64,000 bases of DNA from Acrasis kona (Eukaryota > Heterolobosea > Eutetramitea > Acrasida > Acrasidae): assembly GCA_026419775.2 (NCBI GenBank), contig JAOPGA020000768.1, positions 1 through 64,000 of the forward strand, in the 5' to 3' direction. Shown piece by piece: positions 11,642-23,247 of this stretch; the stretch's first letter is position 1, and each line of letters starts with the position of its first letter. The notes under the pieces were generated by a model that saw only the letters and a program-made list of their open reading frames with translations, was not told the DNA's origin and searched no databases. A program made the translations under genes and the position numbers.

Positions 11642-11709
11642 ACTTGTATTTGTAATTCTTGTCCAAGTTCTTTGAAGAAAAAAATTTTGTTTACAATCGC
11701 ACCGTTAGG

Positions 11710-12282
11710 ATGGGGAAGTACTCTCACATTTCAGAATGCGTAAATACACCTGTTGGCGACCCTATCCAGCTGAGATATTGGTGGCTTATGAAGCATGCCA
11801 AAACATACTTGCCACTATACTTCTTTGGATTATTACTGTTTAAAAATTATCATGCCATGCGGTTTTTAAACTTGGAAAGAGATCCAAACATTGAGAAGGA
11901 ATATAGGGAGAAATATCCACATCATCACGAGTTGTTGACTTCTCTGCGGCATAGCTACTATTCATCGGTAAATGTTTTTGCGCCAGGGGCTTTCGCTATG
12001 GGTGCCACTTACTCATGGAGAAGAATGCACATTAACAGATTATGGAGTGGGGAGACTCGATTTGGTCGGGTCTATAAAACATTCCACTTTGGAGCAACTT
12101 TCGCAGCAGTGGCCGCAGCTATTCCGTTTATATATGTTTATTTGAACGAAGCATCTCCCAAGTTTTGTAGAGAGACATGCCAGCACTATGACGAATTTTT
12201 CATGGACAGAAGCGATCCAGATTGGAGGAAGAAGATCAGACTTTATGAGAATAGATATTCACCTATTGTACAGTTTAAGTAA
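11710..12282 (+). CDS. Hypothetical small multi-pass membrane protein
   Basis: The ATG at 11710 gives 190 residues in one exon. Hydrophobic segments lie near residues 33-52 (TYLPLYFFGLLLF), 90-105 (VFAPGAFAMGATYSW) and 130-150 (FAAVAAAIPFIYVYL). Basic and histidine-rich loops separate them, and a conserved-looking CRETCQHYDEFF segment follows the last helix. The size and two to three helices would suit an organelle inner-membrane accessory subunit, but no family is recognised. Confidence 0.6.
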   Translation: MGKYSHISECVNTPVGDPIQLRYWWLMKHAKTYLPLYFFGLLLFKNYHAMRFLNLERDPNIEKEYREKYPHHHELLTSLRHSYYSSVNVFAPGAFAMGATYSWRRMHINRLWSGETRFGRVYKTFHFGATFAAVAAAIPFIYVYLNEASPKFCRETCQHYDEFFMDRSDPDWRKKIRLYENRYSPIVQFK

Positions 12283-12377
12283 ATTCTATGTGTATTGTTA
12301 TTAGAGCCTTCTACGTGCGCACCTTGTTTTCATATCATGCTACATTACAATAATACTGACTGTTGACAGCAAAGGCG

Positions 12378-13409
12378 ATGAACCGATTGCATGAACTGAA
12401 AAAGTACACTTCGTCGAATAATGTTGGACCATTGGAAAACACAGCTCCCGAACCAGAGTCCCTTATAGTAGAGATGGAACTAGACCCAATATCTCAAAAA
12501 ATACAAAATTTCCACAACCAGTGCCGCGGTGTGGAAGAGAGGATAGAACAGATAAAATCTGACATGTCTTCGCTCCAAAAAGCGCACACAAAATCTCTCA
12601 CCGTCACCTCCGCAAAAGAAATACAAGGTAAAGTGTTGTTGACTCAAACAAATAAATTTACACGTATTTTGCAGAGGTTAAGAGTGCAATAACAGGATAT
12701 GTAAACAGAATCAATATCAAGTTCAAATCTACAAAGGAGACCTTATCAACAATGCAGAAGCAGACACACGAAATGAGAGTTGAAAACTTTGAAGGTGACG
12801 CATATCTCCGTATCAGAGAGCAACAAGTACCAGGTATGCACTTTACCTCGCTGACAACTTACGTTAAAAGTTTTATCAAGAGAATTAATCAAACTCCTAC
12901 AGGAATTCCAAGACATGCAAGAATCCTTCAAACATGATCAAAAAGATAAAATGGTGCGCACAATTCAAGTAGTGAACGATCAAGTAAGCGACGATCAAGC
13001 AGGAGATATTGTGGATCGAGCTATGGAACAGAATATTGACCCTCAAGTTCTAATCAAGAGAGAACTACGTCTCACTTCAAGTCAAGTGCACACTCTAGAT
13101 ACATACATGGAGGAAGTTCAACAAACCCACACCGAGATCATACAACTAGAGAGAGGCATGAGGGAGATACACCAAATGTTTGTCGACTTTTCCACAATCC
13201 TAGCAGAACAAGATGAGATGTTGGATCGCATCGATTATAATGTAGAAACAGCCACGGATTACGTTGAAAAAGGAACACAGAACATGACCGACTCAATCCA
13301 GATTGGTAAAAAAAATAGAAAGTTGATGTTCTGCATTATTGCCATATTAGTGGTGGCTGGTTGCGTCGGTGGTCTGATCTTGCTCATCTTCCTGAAAACA
13401 ATGCTTTAA
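12378..13409 (+). CDS. Qa-SNARE, plasma-membrane syntaxin type
   Basis: Exons 12378-12627, 12675-12833 and 12871-13409 (introns 47 and 37 nt) give 315 residues. The N-terminal half is the helical Habc region, starting near VEMELDPISQKIQNF. The SNARE motif begins at VQQTHTEIIQLERGMREIHQ and includes the zero-layer glutamine in LAEQDEML, followed by DRIDYNVETATDYVEKG, as in syntaxins 1-4, Sso1 and plant SYP1. A single C-terminal membrane anchor (LMFCIIAILVVAGCVGGLIL) ends the protein. Such syntaxins act at the plasma membrane in exocytosis, the step served by Sec5, whose gene lies about 1.5 kb upstream. AATAAA overlaps the stop. Confidence 0.92.
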
Positions 13410-13548
13410 TAAATTTACAATAAGAACATGAAGAACATTTTTATTGACGTTACAAGAACTGTTGGAGTTTTGTTTGATTATAACGATTAGTATCCTGACA
13501 GAGGAGCTTGATTATATAGTTTTGGTCTTCGTGTTGCTCAGTTATGAA

Positions 13549-14485
13549 TCACTTGAGATTTTCTGTAACCTTAAATTTTGGACTGGTAGTGATGGTGGGT
13601 GTCTGTAGCCTCTTAATTGTATTGGTAATGTGCGGTGCATGTCCACTAACAACAAAAGAGTCCGTTACTAGCGGTAGCAGTGTTTTGCTTTGTATAAATG
13701 TTGATTTCTTGGGTCCAATTCCAACAAGCTTTAAAAGTTGATTGAGTTCATTGGTATAATCCAAACTTGTCAACAGCCTGTTCGTCCCATCGTAATAAAA
13801 TGCCATTGAATACAACGAGATGGCCTGGAACATGCTATTGATATAGACTAAATAGGTCATGTAGGATACTGGAGGTACAATACTGTACATGTAGATACCT
13901 GCTAATCCTCCAAGTAAATTTAAATGCTGGGTTGTTAAAGAAAGGCCTTCTGTACTTTTTCTGTTATAAGTTTCGTATAGTTGAGGTAGATGGCTCATTA
14001 CTTGACAAATTGGTTTGATCGTGTTGGTGAAAACTATAATAATAAGCACGCTTTTCGGTGTTAAATCTTACAAATGCTTGATGGGAGTAATAAGCCTAGA
14101 ACGAGTGGGAGAAGGGGTAGTAATAAATATAATGTAAATATCTTTCTTCCAGTGAACATAGTAAATTGTACCATGAAAATTAGATGCTGTAGTATATTGA
14201 ATACACCATATACCGTAACAGGGAGGGCCTCTCCAGTTAGAATTGCATTGACCCCTAAGAATACTGCACCCAAAAGCTGAAGGTAAAGGGTTTTTACACG
14301 GAAACACTTACCTTGATAAGTATACCTGTTGTTGAAAAACCAGAAACAGATTTTCTTTTATAGTTTAAAACGGCCTGTGGAGCATACTGCAGTGTGAAGC
14401 ACGCAGTCGCAAAGTAACCGGCAGAGTATGCGAAGAGAAGGGAAGTGTCGCTCACCTGCACATTGTTGGCAATAGGTGTTTCCAT
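13549..14485 (-). CDS. PQ-loop repeat membrane transporter (SLC66/MPDU1-like)
   Basis: Exons 14485-14312, 14276-14072 and 14033-13549 with introns of 35 and 38 nt give 287 residues. The first PQ-loop is QYAPQAVLNYKRKSVSGFS and the second is SHLPQLYETYNRKSTEGLS. About seven hydrophobic helices surround them, as in the family of lysosomal amino-acid transporters, cystinosin relatives and MPDU1. The C-terminal 60 residues are hydrophilic. Which member this is cannot be decided by eye. The chosen ATG is the first methionine before the first helix. Confidence 0.8.
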
Positions 14486-14620
14486 CTCCACGTATTATTA
14501 CAAGACATTGAAGGTCAACCATACAGTCAGCAGCATCCAAAACCTGTGGACAAAGACCACTAATAAAGCATTTGCAGTTTAGTATCAGATAAAGATCTTA
14601 ATTGTTTTTAAATTTGGTAT

Positions 14621-16915
14621 TTATTTATAAGGATTTAGTGGAGCATCTTCAAAGTCACCAAATGGATCATCATAAGAAATCTGTTGTTGATTCTTTTTGA
14701 ACAATGGATTATTTGCAAGATTAGATGACATTCTATTCGCCATTTTCTGTTGAGGGTTGGTGTTGTATTGATCTTGCCTGTTGTTTTGATGGTTTTGTTG
14801 TAGGTTCTGTTGACTCAACAAGCTCTGCTGTTGATTTAATAAGCTCTGTTGCTGTAGAACAGCGCCTAGTGCAGAATGGGGCGTTCCATTCCTGACCGTG
14901 GTAGTTCTACTTCGACCACTAGCAGATGGAAGAGGAGGCCCATTGTTCATGTACGACGTGTTTGGATTAGTCGCCACCACCGGAGGTGGTTGAGAGCCAA
15001 AAGAAGGTGGAGGGGGCAGAGGCCGAACAGAAGATGATGGCTGATTACTGACTGGTGGTGATGACACAGGTCCTGCAGTACCAAATCTTTTTGGTGGGGG
15101 AGCATATGATTTTTCAACAAACGCACTCATTTGAGGCTCCCTCTCTACGGGCAACGGAACTGGACTGAGCTCAATTCTTCTACCAACTTCATGGAAGATA
15201 TTAGACAAGTGTTGAGGATACCACCTCAACAACAACTCAAATGCTTTATTAATCTTTCCTGAGTCAATCGCCATTTTCATGGGATTTGGATCAGTACTTC
15301 TAATACAATTCAAAGCAAACACAATTGCAATATTCATGTGACCCATCTTATTCACATCACTGTGTGTCACAGTTTGGTTCAACAATTGTAGCAACTGATC
15401 CATCAGCGCAGCATTGTAAGGAGGTAGTTGCGATACGATATTCTTGGCAATGCGAATACCTTCCGCTTCAGGTAGCCCTCCCAACTCCAACAACGCATCG
15501 TAGTTCTTGTATCCAGTCAATGGCTCTGGCAACTCTCTTATGTATGATTTGAGTAAACCAGCCACTCCATGAATGTCAATTTCCTTGTTGTTGATCATCG
15601 TGTTGACCAAATCTTGGTTGCCTCTGCCAAGTTCATATTTCTTCCTGAGGCGGGTCATGGCAGTGGTGTCTCCTGCAAGCCTAAAGATTCCTTCAGTCTC
15701 TTGTACTTTTGGACCCAATATTGAAAGTAGATCGCTACAGATGGGAGGTATGGTGTGATTTGGATATAGTGCCATCGTGTCCTGTAGAGGCGTTCCAAAC
15801 ACTTTCACAATCTTTTTTTGTGGGGTGACTGGCATGTTTGGTTTGGTGTTGTCCTTTACTGGTAATGTGTAGGTGCGTTCCAATTCGGGAAGGTTCTCTG
15901 ACTGGTCTATGAGTGATTCTAATTGATTGATCTTGGCCAACCCCGCAGCAAAGTATGCTCTGTATGCTTTCATCATCTTTCTGACGCTCTCCGCATATTC
16001 CTACGTGTTGTTAGTATTGATTAATCAAAAATACATACTTTATCGCGGAATTTTTCTTGAAAGTCCATCTCTCCAAGAATGCATTGATGTAGCTCGTCTG
16101 TGGCCACTTTTTTATCCTCGAGATCTTTTTCTTGTTTCTTTAACTTGACCAGATCGTTGGTGTGTTTCATGTTCTCATACTTTTTGCTTTCAATGTTTTC
16201 AGCAAGCTTTGCTTCTCTATACAAATGTTTCACTTCCCTACACGTGTCGTACTCATCAATACCAGTCTGCATGGTATGTAGAAATTCAGATGCGTACGCA
16301 TCATGCAATTGATCACGGAGGGACGCAAGGGTAATCAATGCCATGCCCGACTCTCTTATAAGCTTGACGTCCACAAATTCCTTGTCATTGTGTGACAATC
16401 TTAACGGTTAGATCAAATTTTAATTTTCAAAACATACTGTTTAGCGAAACCAACCAAGTAATCACCAAGAATGTTCTCCTCGTGAGATAAGCTCACCGAA
16501 GATTTTACACACTTCTTTCCAGTTGCATTTACGTCTCTATAATGATGGAAGGCGTCTTTAACAATGACCTGTTGTCGTTGTGTTATTTAGTATCAATAGA
16601 TTGACTTACATTGTGGTATAAAAAATCATCTGGATATACAACCTCGTCGACCCTTCCAAGCCCTTGTAGCACAGCCTGCTTACCGAGCATGATGTGTTTT
16701 TTGAACAAATGACCAACAGCATTAGGTTTCTTCTTTTGTTGCTCCGCGGATTCTGTCGGAGAAGATTTATTTGACGTAGCTGGTGCTGCGGAGAAGTTTG
16801 ATTTTAGGGACGATCCCTTGAAGCCTCCACCATACTGTTTAGGCTCATCATGTTCGAAATCGTCATCATTATTATAGTCGTCCACGATTTGTTCGTGCTT
16901 CTTCTTCCCGAACAT
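14621..16915 (-). CDS. BAR-RhoGAP protein with endocytic-type C-terminus
   Basis: Four exons (16915-16610, 16568-16438, 16399-16039, 16000-14621; introns 41, 38 and 38 nt) give 725 residues. Residues about 60-290 form a long charged helical region (ILGDYLVGFAKQLSHNDKEF, REVKHLYREAKLAENIE) typical of a BAR domain. The RhoGAP domain spans about 335-510, with the arginine finger in EGIFRLAG (Arg373), GLLKSYIRELPEPL and MGHMNIAIVFALN. The C-terminal third is proline-, glutamine- and asparagine-rich and ends in SYDDPFGDFEDAPLNPYK, containing a DPF motif of the kind that binds clathrin-adaptor appendages. The architecture matches RICH/nadrin-type proteins, which sense membrane curvature and switch off Rho-family GTPases. 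AATAAA overlaps the stop. Confidence 0.88.
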
Positions 16916-17078
16916 GGTTGTGATTGATGGTTGACAATGTTTGACAAAATTACGACATTGATAGAACCTATGAACCAATAAAATGCAATGGACGCGTCAG
17001 TTCCAATATTGACTGGGTGGCTTGATCGTGCCATTTCGAAGAGAACTATATTCAAAACTCAACAAAGTTTATTTTGTA

Positions 17079-19055
17079 ATGGACTACATTAGTTGGTTTC
17101 GTCATGTTGTTCTTCTCCATGATGGTCATGACCTAAATGAACTTGAGAGATGGAATCTATTGTCATCGAGAGCTGAACAATATTTCATGCCCAATAACCG
17201 AAATCATGCTCAAATCCGAAAGCTATTAATTTGTTTGAATTCCCCCACGAAAGTATTTTCATAATTAAACCATACTGAATGTGCAGGAACAACTTGTCGA
17301 AATAGTGCAGCGTGTGTTTTTTCCGATATCGATTTTCAAGCTGGATTCAAGGTGGAACAAACGTGCTCAAAGAAGAATGATCCGTCAAATGAGAGAAAGT
17401 TTTTCTAGTGCTGTTCTAAAAACCTTTGATGAGCCCATGACAGGTTGGTTGTTCTATTTAACCCAACTATAAACAACAGATTATGATAGAAGTAGCGAGA
17501 ATCCTGGATTAATTAATTTAGTAATGTCTCAAGAACATTTAAACAAAGTAGTAAGAGATGTGGTCATAGAATGTGAAGCAGACATCGAGCCGTCCAACAA
17601 CTTACCTAGAAATTTCTTCAACCTTGAGGAATTTCGTAATAAAGCAAGAACTGTTTATCAAGCAAGAAGAGGGATGGTACAAGTTCCTGATCCACCATTT
17701 TCAAGAACTATCCAATCTAGGAATAAAATTAAATCAATACTTTTAAATGATCAAGTACAAAGTATAACTCTGAGTGACCAAGGCAACATTGACTTGGATG
17801 CATTTGCTGAACTGATCCAACAGAACTCCCACCTTTCAGTTAATGAAGTAATTCAAATCATAAACATCCCGAAGGCAGTTGTGGATGAAAAGTAAGTACG
17901 TGCTTAGATCATCTGCTAAACAACACAAAGGATTGAAGAAATACAAAAACGTGTTGAAAAGGCAGAACGTTACTTATTGGATCATGGGACACGTAGTGAG
18001 TGGATAAAATACATGAGCGCTTACTTTACTATGGCTAACATCTCCTTGTAAGTCAATCTCTTCACAAGTTTTATGACCATTATTGCAGCAATCAAGAAAT
18101 AATTATTGAATTGGATTATTACAGGAGCAACATGACAAGAAATGAGGACTTTGGTCAAGAAAGCATGTTACAGCTCATTCAAGAGTACATTAATGTTGAC
18201 TTTGAAGAAATTGAAATGAGGAACATTTCGGTTGCCGAAATTCTTTCCTTTCACCGCCCATCATTCTTGACTGAAATTTCAAATAGATTGTGTGGCGATC
18301 ATCATGCCCATGTTCCCTTTAAATGTCTACCTAGTTTAGCTCTCATGTACTTGGCATCCGTATCTTCATCTAGCTCCGATCCTATCCATAGACGTAATAG
18401 CGTGTTACCAGAGGACATGGGCCATGTTGTTAGTGTAGAACGAATTATTGAAAAATTGTCCAATGTAAAAAATCAAAATCAATTGTTTTGGAATTGTGTA
18501 ATGTCCAGCCTCTATTGTGTGTTTTCTTTTGAGAGTAAGGCTTTAGACCTTGATGACCTCTTGTCTGCTTCTAATTGTAATTTGGCATCACTTGCTGTCA
18601 AGAAAGTTTTATTCAATTCTTCAATGTCGAATCAAGATTTGAATGCTGAAAGTTTTCTTGTTCCGATACCACCTATTTTTAATGAGAGATGGCCACCAAA
18701 TTCTTACTTGATGAACGAAAGGTTGATACAAAAGAACAAACTTGACGACAATGTAGTTGCTGACGTGCGAACAAAACTAAACTCTTTTGACCATGCTGCA
18801 AAAGCAAGTAGATTTAAAAATGAATTCAAAAAGGCAGAGAACTTACTAGAGGAAATTATTCCGAGTAGTTATCAGTCGCTTGTCTTTGATGAAATACCAT
18901 CCACTCTTAGAGCTTTTTACCTCCTACATTTAATTCGTCTGTTGCACGCCACCAAAAGGGATGAGATAGGTAAGAATGATTGGAAACAAGCAGTCAATCA
19001 ATTGAGCACAGTACATTGTTCTTTAGAAAATATAATTGGCATGTTTACATATTAA
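17079..19055 (+). CDS. Hypothetical protein, five exons
   Basis: Exons 17079-17252, 17287-17443, 17480-17891, 17931-18047 and 18089-19055 (introns 34, 36, 39 and 41 nt) join in frame to 608 residues. The protein has no signal peptide or membrane segment. It looks mainly helical, with charged segments such as EEIQKRVEKAERYLLDHG. I do not recognise the family. The start is the first ATG of the open frame. It lies 164 bp from the divergent BAR-RhoGAP start; an earlier ATG at 16988 is in another frame and no convincing intron links it. ATTAAA overlaps the TAA stop at 19051-19056, supporting the 3' end. Confidence 0.7.
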
Positions 19056-19065
19056 ATAAGTATGT

Positions 19066-20193
19066 TTAATCTTTTTTTGTTCTTCTCTTCAAGTCAACAC
19101 CACTTTGTGAAACTAGTACCTCCGATTTTGAATCCATCTCCGATGGGTCAACATCTGGAAGCTCAATCTCATCTTGTTGGTCGGGAATTAAAGGTTTAGT
19201 CTCAATCTTTTGTTTTTTTGGTGGGACAGAATCAGTGTCCATGCAACATACACAAATTGCGACGAGGATTAGACAAACCATAAAGAGAATTAATACGGCC
19301 AGCAAAATGCCCATTGGATTGGTGAAAAGTGATTCGAAGAATGATGGAGCGAGTGGCATGGGTCTTTCTAAAGCTTCATTCTGCTTATATCCTTCAAGAG
19401 CGAATGATTTTAACTGATCTAACGTTCTTCCGCTCCTGTATTTCGTGTACTTGTTGGGGTTGAATAAGTAGTTTAATGTTGGATATCCTTTGACATCAAA
19501 TCTTTGACACAGACTGCTTTCTTTTGTGCAGTCGACGCTTCCAACTATAGTTTTCGTCCCCTTTAGCTCTTCAGCAAGTGCATCCCACGTAGGGGCTAAT
19601 GCCTTGCAATGTCCACTTAATTGGTTATTGATCAGAAAAATCAAGTAACTTACCACCAATCGGTAAAGAATTTAATGAACCAACGCGTGTTGGGTTTTAT
19701 CGTCATCAAATCAAAATTCTTAGTGGTAAGATCAACAACTTTTCCTTCGTTCTTTAATTCAGTGGTGGCATCTGATAAGAAGCTGACAAATGAATCCATG
19801 GCTCTGCCACCTTCATATTCTATAACTTTGTATCCATCTTAATTGTTTAGTGACGTGTGGGACATGTGAGTTACCTTTCACCAAAATTAGCGTTGGATAC
19901 CCCTGGACCCCAAACCTTGAGCAAATGCCAGAATTTTCATCACAATTAACTTTACCAATATTTATTTTTGTGCCATCCATCTTTGCAGCTAATTTGCTCC
20001 ATGTTGGTGACAAGGACGTACAATGACCACACCAAGGGGCATAAAACTTTATAAACCACAATCCTTTAGTTTCTTGATCAAAGTTTGATGACGTTAGGAT
20101 CTTAACTTCTTGTGTAAAAGCAATCGAACACAACAAGGCAATCAGTATGAATTTCTTCAACATTTTTGTAATAGAGTTGGTTATATTCACCAT
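19066..20193 (-). CDS. Transmembrane protein disulfide isomerase, two thioredoxin domains
   Basis: Exons 20193-19875, 19837-19654 and 19615-19066 (introns 37 and 38 nt) give 350 residues. An N-terminal signal peptide (MLKKFILIALLCSIAF) precedes a thioredoxin domain with APWCGHC (Cys55/Cys58). A second domain carries CGHC at residues 168-171, and its first cysteine codon is split by the second intron. Each domain has the cis-proline segment (GVQGYPTL, DVKGYPTL). A transmembrane helix (MGILLAVLILFMVCLILVAI) follows, and the cytosolic tail ends RRTKKD, close to a dibasic ER-retrieval signal. It should oxidise or isomerise disulfides in the ER. Either methionine (20193 or 20163) could be the start; the second sits directly on the signal peptide. 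Confidence 0.9.
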
Positions 20194-20531
20194 AATAATG
20201 CTCTATGAACAATATTGTGATAATACTATATTGTGGAAACAAGTAATCATAGATTATGATGACCAAATAAGATTGCTAAGATTGAAATAGGATGAGAACA
20301 ACATATCACGCATAAGACTGAATGGAGTTTTATTGTGCGTTGTGTGTTTTAATGCATGCCAGTATGTCTAATTCAAAATCTAATGAAATGAAAAACATAA
20401 GCTGTTTATGTTAAATTGAACTCATAGAGTTACTTTAATTTTAAAAGAGTAGATAACAAACGAGTTCTGATATACCTCTTTCTCCATCAATTAAATTTTC
20501 AAGAACAGTTTTGTAAGAGCTCTGTGTAAAC
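20194..20531. promoter_or_regulatory. Divergent intergenic region
   Basis: This 338-bp AT-rich gap lies between the starts of the disulfide isomerase and copper transporter genes and must hold both promoters. I see no further gene and no recognisable operator. Confidence 0.4.
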
Positions 20532-21092
20532 ATGAACATGAACGGTACAGACGATATGGGGATGAAGATGTACTTCGAGTATGGGTCTAAGGTAGAGTAT
20601 GTTCTATGGAAAGAATGGTCTGCAGAAACACCAGCAACATACGCGGCTACCATACTAGCATTCATTTTTATGGGATTTATCAACCAACTATTCTTCTTGT
20701 TGGCTAACACCCACATACATACAAAGTATACATTATTACTATATTATTCATGAATTACTTTTAAAGAATTCCACAACCAATAGTCGCCGTTCTCAGAGGC
20801 CTAGCATTTGCAGCTAACATGTGTGTCGGATACTTCCTCATGTTAGTATTAATGACTTATAACTTTTGGTGTATGTTTACCTTGCTTGTTGGATCGCTTA
20901 CATGTAATAGTATTTGTGGCACTTGTTGGTGGAAGCACAATTGGATACATAATATTCAGCATAGGATTAGGAGAGTTGGTTTTGAAAAAGAACAGGATTT
21001 CACATGACCGATACCATCACCAAGCCACAGTTCAATATGATAGGATGGTAGAATCTCCAAAGCTAGTGGAACATTACGTGAATACATACTAA
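20532..21092 (+). CDS. Ctr-family copper transporter
   Basis: Exons 20532-20725, 20767-20870 and 20911-21092 (introns 41 and 40 nt) encode 159 residues with three transmembrane helices. The N-terminus is methionine-rich (MNMNGTDDMGMKMYFEYG), the usual extracellular copper-binding segment. Helix 2 holds the M-x3-M copper-selectivity motif (FLMLVLMTYNFW). Helix 3 has GSTIG, the GxxxG packing motif of Ctr trimers. Members import Cu(I) at the plasma membrane or release it from vacuoles. Length and motif order fit the family well. No C-terminal HCH motif is seen. Confidence 0.93.
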
Positions 21093-21598
21093 ACAACCTA
21101 AAGTTTTTTAATCAAAGTTCTTTGGGCACATTTTTTGTTATTTTAATAAAGCTACCATTTGTTGAATACCTAGATTTAGATTTTGTGATGGGAGTGAAAC
21201 CACAGAATCAAAATCTGATCTACCAAGCAAATTACTAACATTGAATCACTCTTCAAAATTTCAGCTGGTGTCTCCACCCGTTAATACTTAGAAAATCAAA
21301 GAGATAAAAAGGGAGGTGAATAAATGGCAGATGAGCCAAACTTCATGAATAGGAAAATAAAATGTGCAAGATTCATACTGGTGGTGCAAAGCCGCCACTC
21401 CCTAAACCGGTTTTGGACGAGACAACCCTCTTTTTAGCTAATATTTGAATGACAGAGAGCATGTAATTTGTATCCTCCAAGTTAAAAAGGAGAATCCTCA
21501 TCTTCCCCAGATCAGATGAAAACCAAATGGACAACTAATACAGTCAACCATAAACAGTTCCAAACCAACCAACAAAAACAAATAATCGAACACAGACG
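21093..21598. other. Intergenic region without a recognised gene
   Basis: A 506-bp stretch between two plus-strand genes. It is AT-rich with scattered stop codons in all frames. No RNA-gene signature or sizable inverted repeat is visible. It probably contains the copper transporter 3' end and the promoter of the E2 gene. Confidence 0.5.
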
Positions 21599-22093
21599 AT
21601 GTCGGGACAAAGAGATAAGAGACTGCAAAAAGAGTTTATGAACTTGAACAAAAAGCCAATTGATGGTGTTAAAGTATCACTGATCAAAGATGACATGACA
21701 AACTGGAACTTAGTCGTACAAGGACCCGTAAGTTGATCTACATTAAGATTGTTTTTGAAATTTTTAAAGAAAGGCACACCTTATGAAGCAGGAAAGTTTA
21801 AATATGAGCTAAAATTCCCTCCAGAATATCCATTCCATCCCCCAGTTGTTAAGAGTCTTCAACCTGTTTATCACCCAAACTTTGACAAAGAAGGAAACAT
21901 TTGTATTGATCTATTAAGGAAAGATAATTGGAGCCCAATGTGCGGTGTCAACGAGATAATTCTTGCCTTTGGAGAACTTTTAAAAAATCCAAACGCCGAT
22001 CATCCCCTTGAAGAAAGCATTGCGGAGGTTTTAACTAATAATCGTTCTCAATTTGATAAGACTGCAAAGGATTGGACAAAAAAACACGCATAA
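21599..22093 (+). CDS. Ubiquitin-conjugating enzyme E2
   Basis: Exons 21599-21727 and 21770-22093 (intron 42 nt) give 150 residues, a bare UBC fold. It has GTPYEAGKFKYELKFPPEYP, PP, then VYHPNFDKEGNICIDLL with the HPN motif and the catalytic cysteine at residue 88. HPLEESIAEV and the C-terminal helix complete the fold. The sequence between the cysteine and the last helices (RKDNWSPM) resembles UBE2L3-type enzymes more than UBE2D, but subclass assignment by eye is uncertain. AATAAA begins in the stop codon (22093-22098). Confidence 0.92.
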
Positions 22094-22171
22094 ATAAAAT
22101 TATGTACAAATTTTACCAATACATTGTTGATCAGAAAACTTTCTAACAAATACTCTAAACTGTTTGTAAAA

Positions 22172-23236
22172 ATGATTATAAAACAGGTTGACAGAAGAAG
22201 GAACTTGTCGTCTGAAGATTTCCTGAATGAGTATTTTAATACTGATACCCCAGTCATACTAGAGGACGCCGTTTCCACATGGTGGCCCCAAGCATTACAA
22301 AAGTGGAGCATTGATTATTTGACGGACCAATTGGGAGATAGAATTGTTGACGTTCGCAAAAATACATCCACAATAGATTATAAACTTGGAAAACGATATT
22401 TATTAGCAAAAATCCCCTTTTCAAAGTACGCTTTTTGGCACAAAAACAACATGCCTGAACGATACGACCATTATTTGGCCGTCAACAACATTAAGGCAGC
22501 TTTCCCAGAAATCTCCCCACATATACCGCTTCCTGATCACGTTGGAAAGCTCCACGCAGGTCCGTACTTATGGATAGCGCCAGATGGACACTACGAATAC
22601 ACACATGTTGACGCCCATGATAACTTTTGCGCAATCATACGAGGGAGGAAAAACTTTAGAATATTTTCTACAGGTGACTTTGATAAACTATATCCACACG
22701 ACTTTGGCAGCAAAGGAAAGACCGTCCAATCAAGAGTACACCTGGACAACATCGACTACGAGCTTTATCCAAAAATGAGACAAGCCGTGTGCATGGAGGC
22801 TGACATTGGGCAGGGAGATGTTGTGTTCGTTCCCAGTTTGTTTTGGCATCAAGTCACAACCATTGATCCATGTACCATATCGGTCAACATTTTTTTTGGT
22901 CCTCGTGGCGACGATCAGTACATTAAAAAGATGCTTACGAACCCACGGAGTGATGCATTTAGGCACTGGATATTAAATGTTATTGTACAAAATAAAGATG
23001 CACCAAGTTTCGACCACCTCATAGAGGAGGATTTACCTGGTTCTATTAAAAACTTTTTATTTAAACAGTACCATGAACACTGCACCGATCAACAGATTGA
23101 ACAAATTGTTTCTTGGGTTAGGGATTATTTTAAACAGGAGCACGGAATAGAGCACAGCCTTGTGACGAGCGAAAAAGGAGCGGCAAGGAAGCATCCAAGA
23201 CAATTAAAAATTAGAGGTTTGTCATGGAGAAGTTGA
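22172..23236 (+). CDS. JmjC/cupin_8 Fe(II) 2-oxoglutarate oxygenase
   Basis: A single-exon gene of 354 residues. The N-terminus has TPVILEDAVSTWWPQALQKW, typical of the cupin_8 branch that includes FIH, JMJD5/7, HSPBAP1 and TYW5. The iron triad is visible as His145 and Asp147 in YTHVDAHDNF and His226 in FVPSLFWHQV. GRKNFRIFS follows the HxD at the expected spacing. Members hydroxylate protein side chains or a modified tRNA base, and which applies here is not visible. An upstream in-frame TTG at 22124 is not used; the first ATG is at 22172. It lies 78 bp after the E2 stop and converges with the next gene. Confidence 0.88.
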   Translation: MIIKQVDRRRNLSSEDFLNEYFNTDTPVILEDAVSTWWPQALQKWSIDYLTDQLGDRIVDVRKNTSTIDYKLGKRYLLAKIPFSKYAFWHKNNMPERYDHYLAVNNIKAAFPEISPHIPLPDHVGKLHAGPYLWIAPDGHYEYTHVDAHDNFCAIIRGRKNFRIFSTGDFDKLYPHDFGSKGKTVQSRVHLDNIDYELYPKMRQAVCMEADIGQGDVVFVPSLFWHQVTTIDPCTISVNIFFGPRGDDQYIKKMLTNPRSDAFRHWILNVIVQNKDAPSFDHLIEEDLPGSIKNFLFKQYHEHCTDQQIEQIVSWVRDYFKQEHGIEHSLVTSEKGAARKHPRQLKIRGLSWRS

Positions 23237-23247
23237 TCAATATACAT

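Noticed and set aside
16988-17078. Alternative upstream start ATG at 16988 for the 608-residue protein
   Set aside because: It is in a different frame and the only GT-AG pairs that could join it are under 27 nt.
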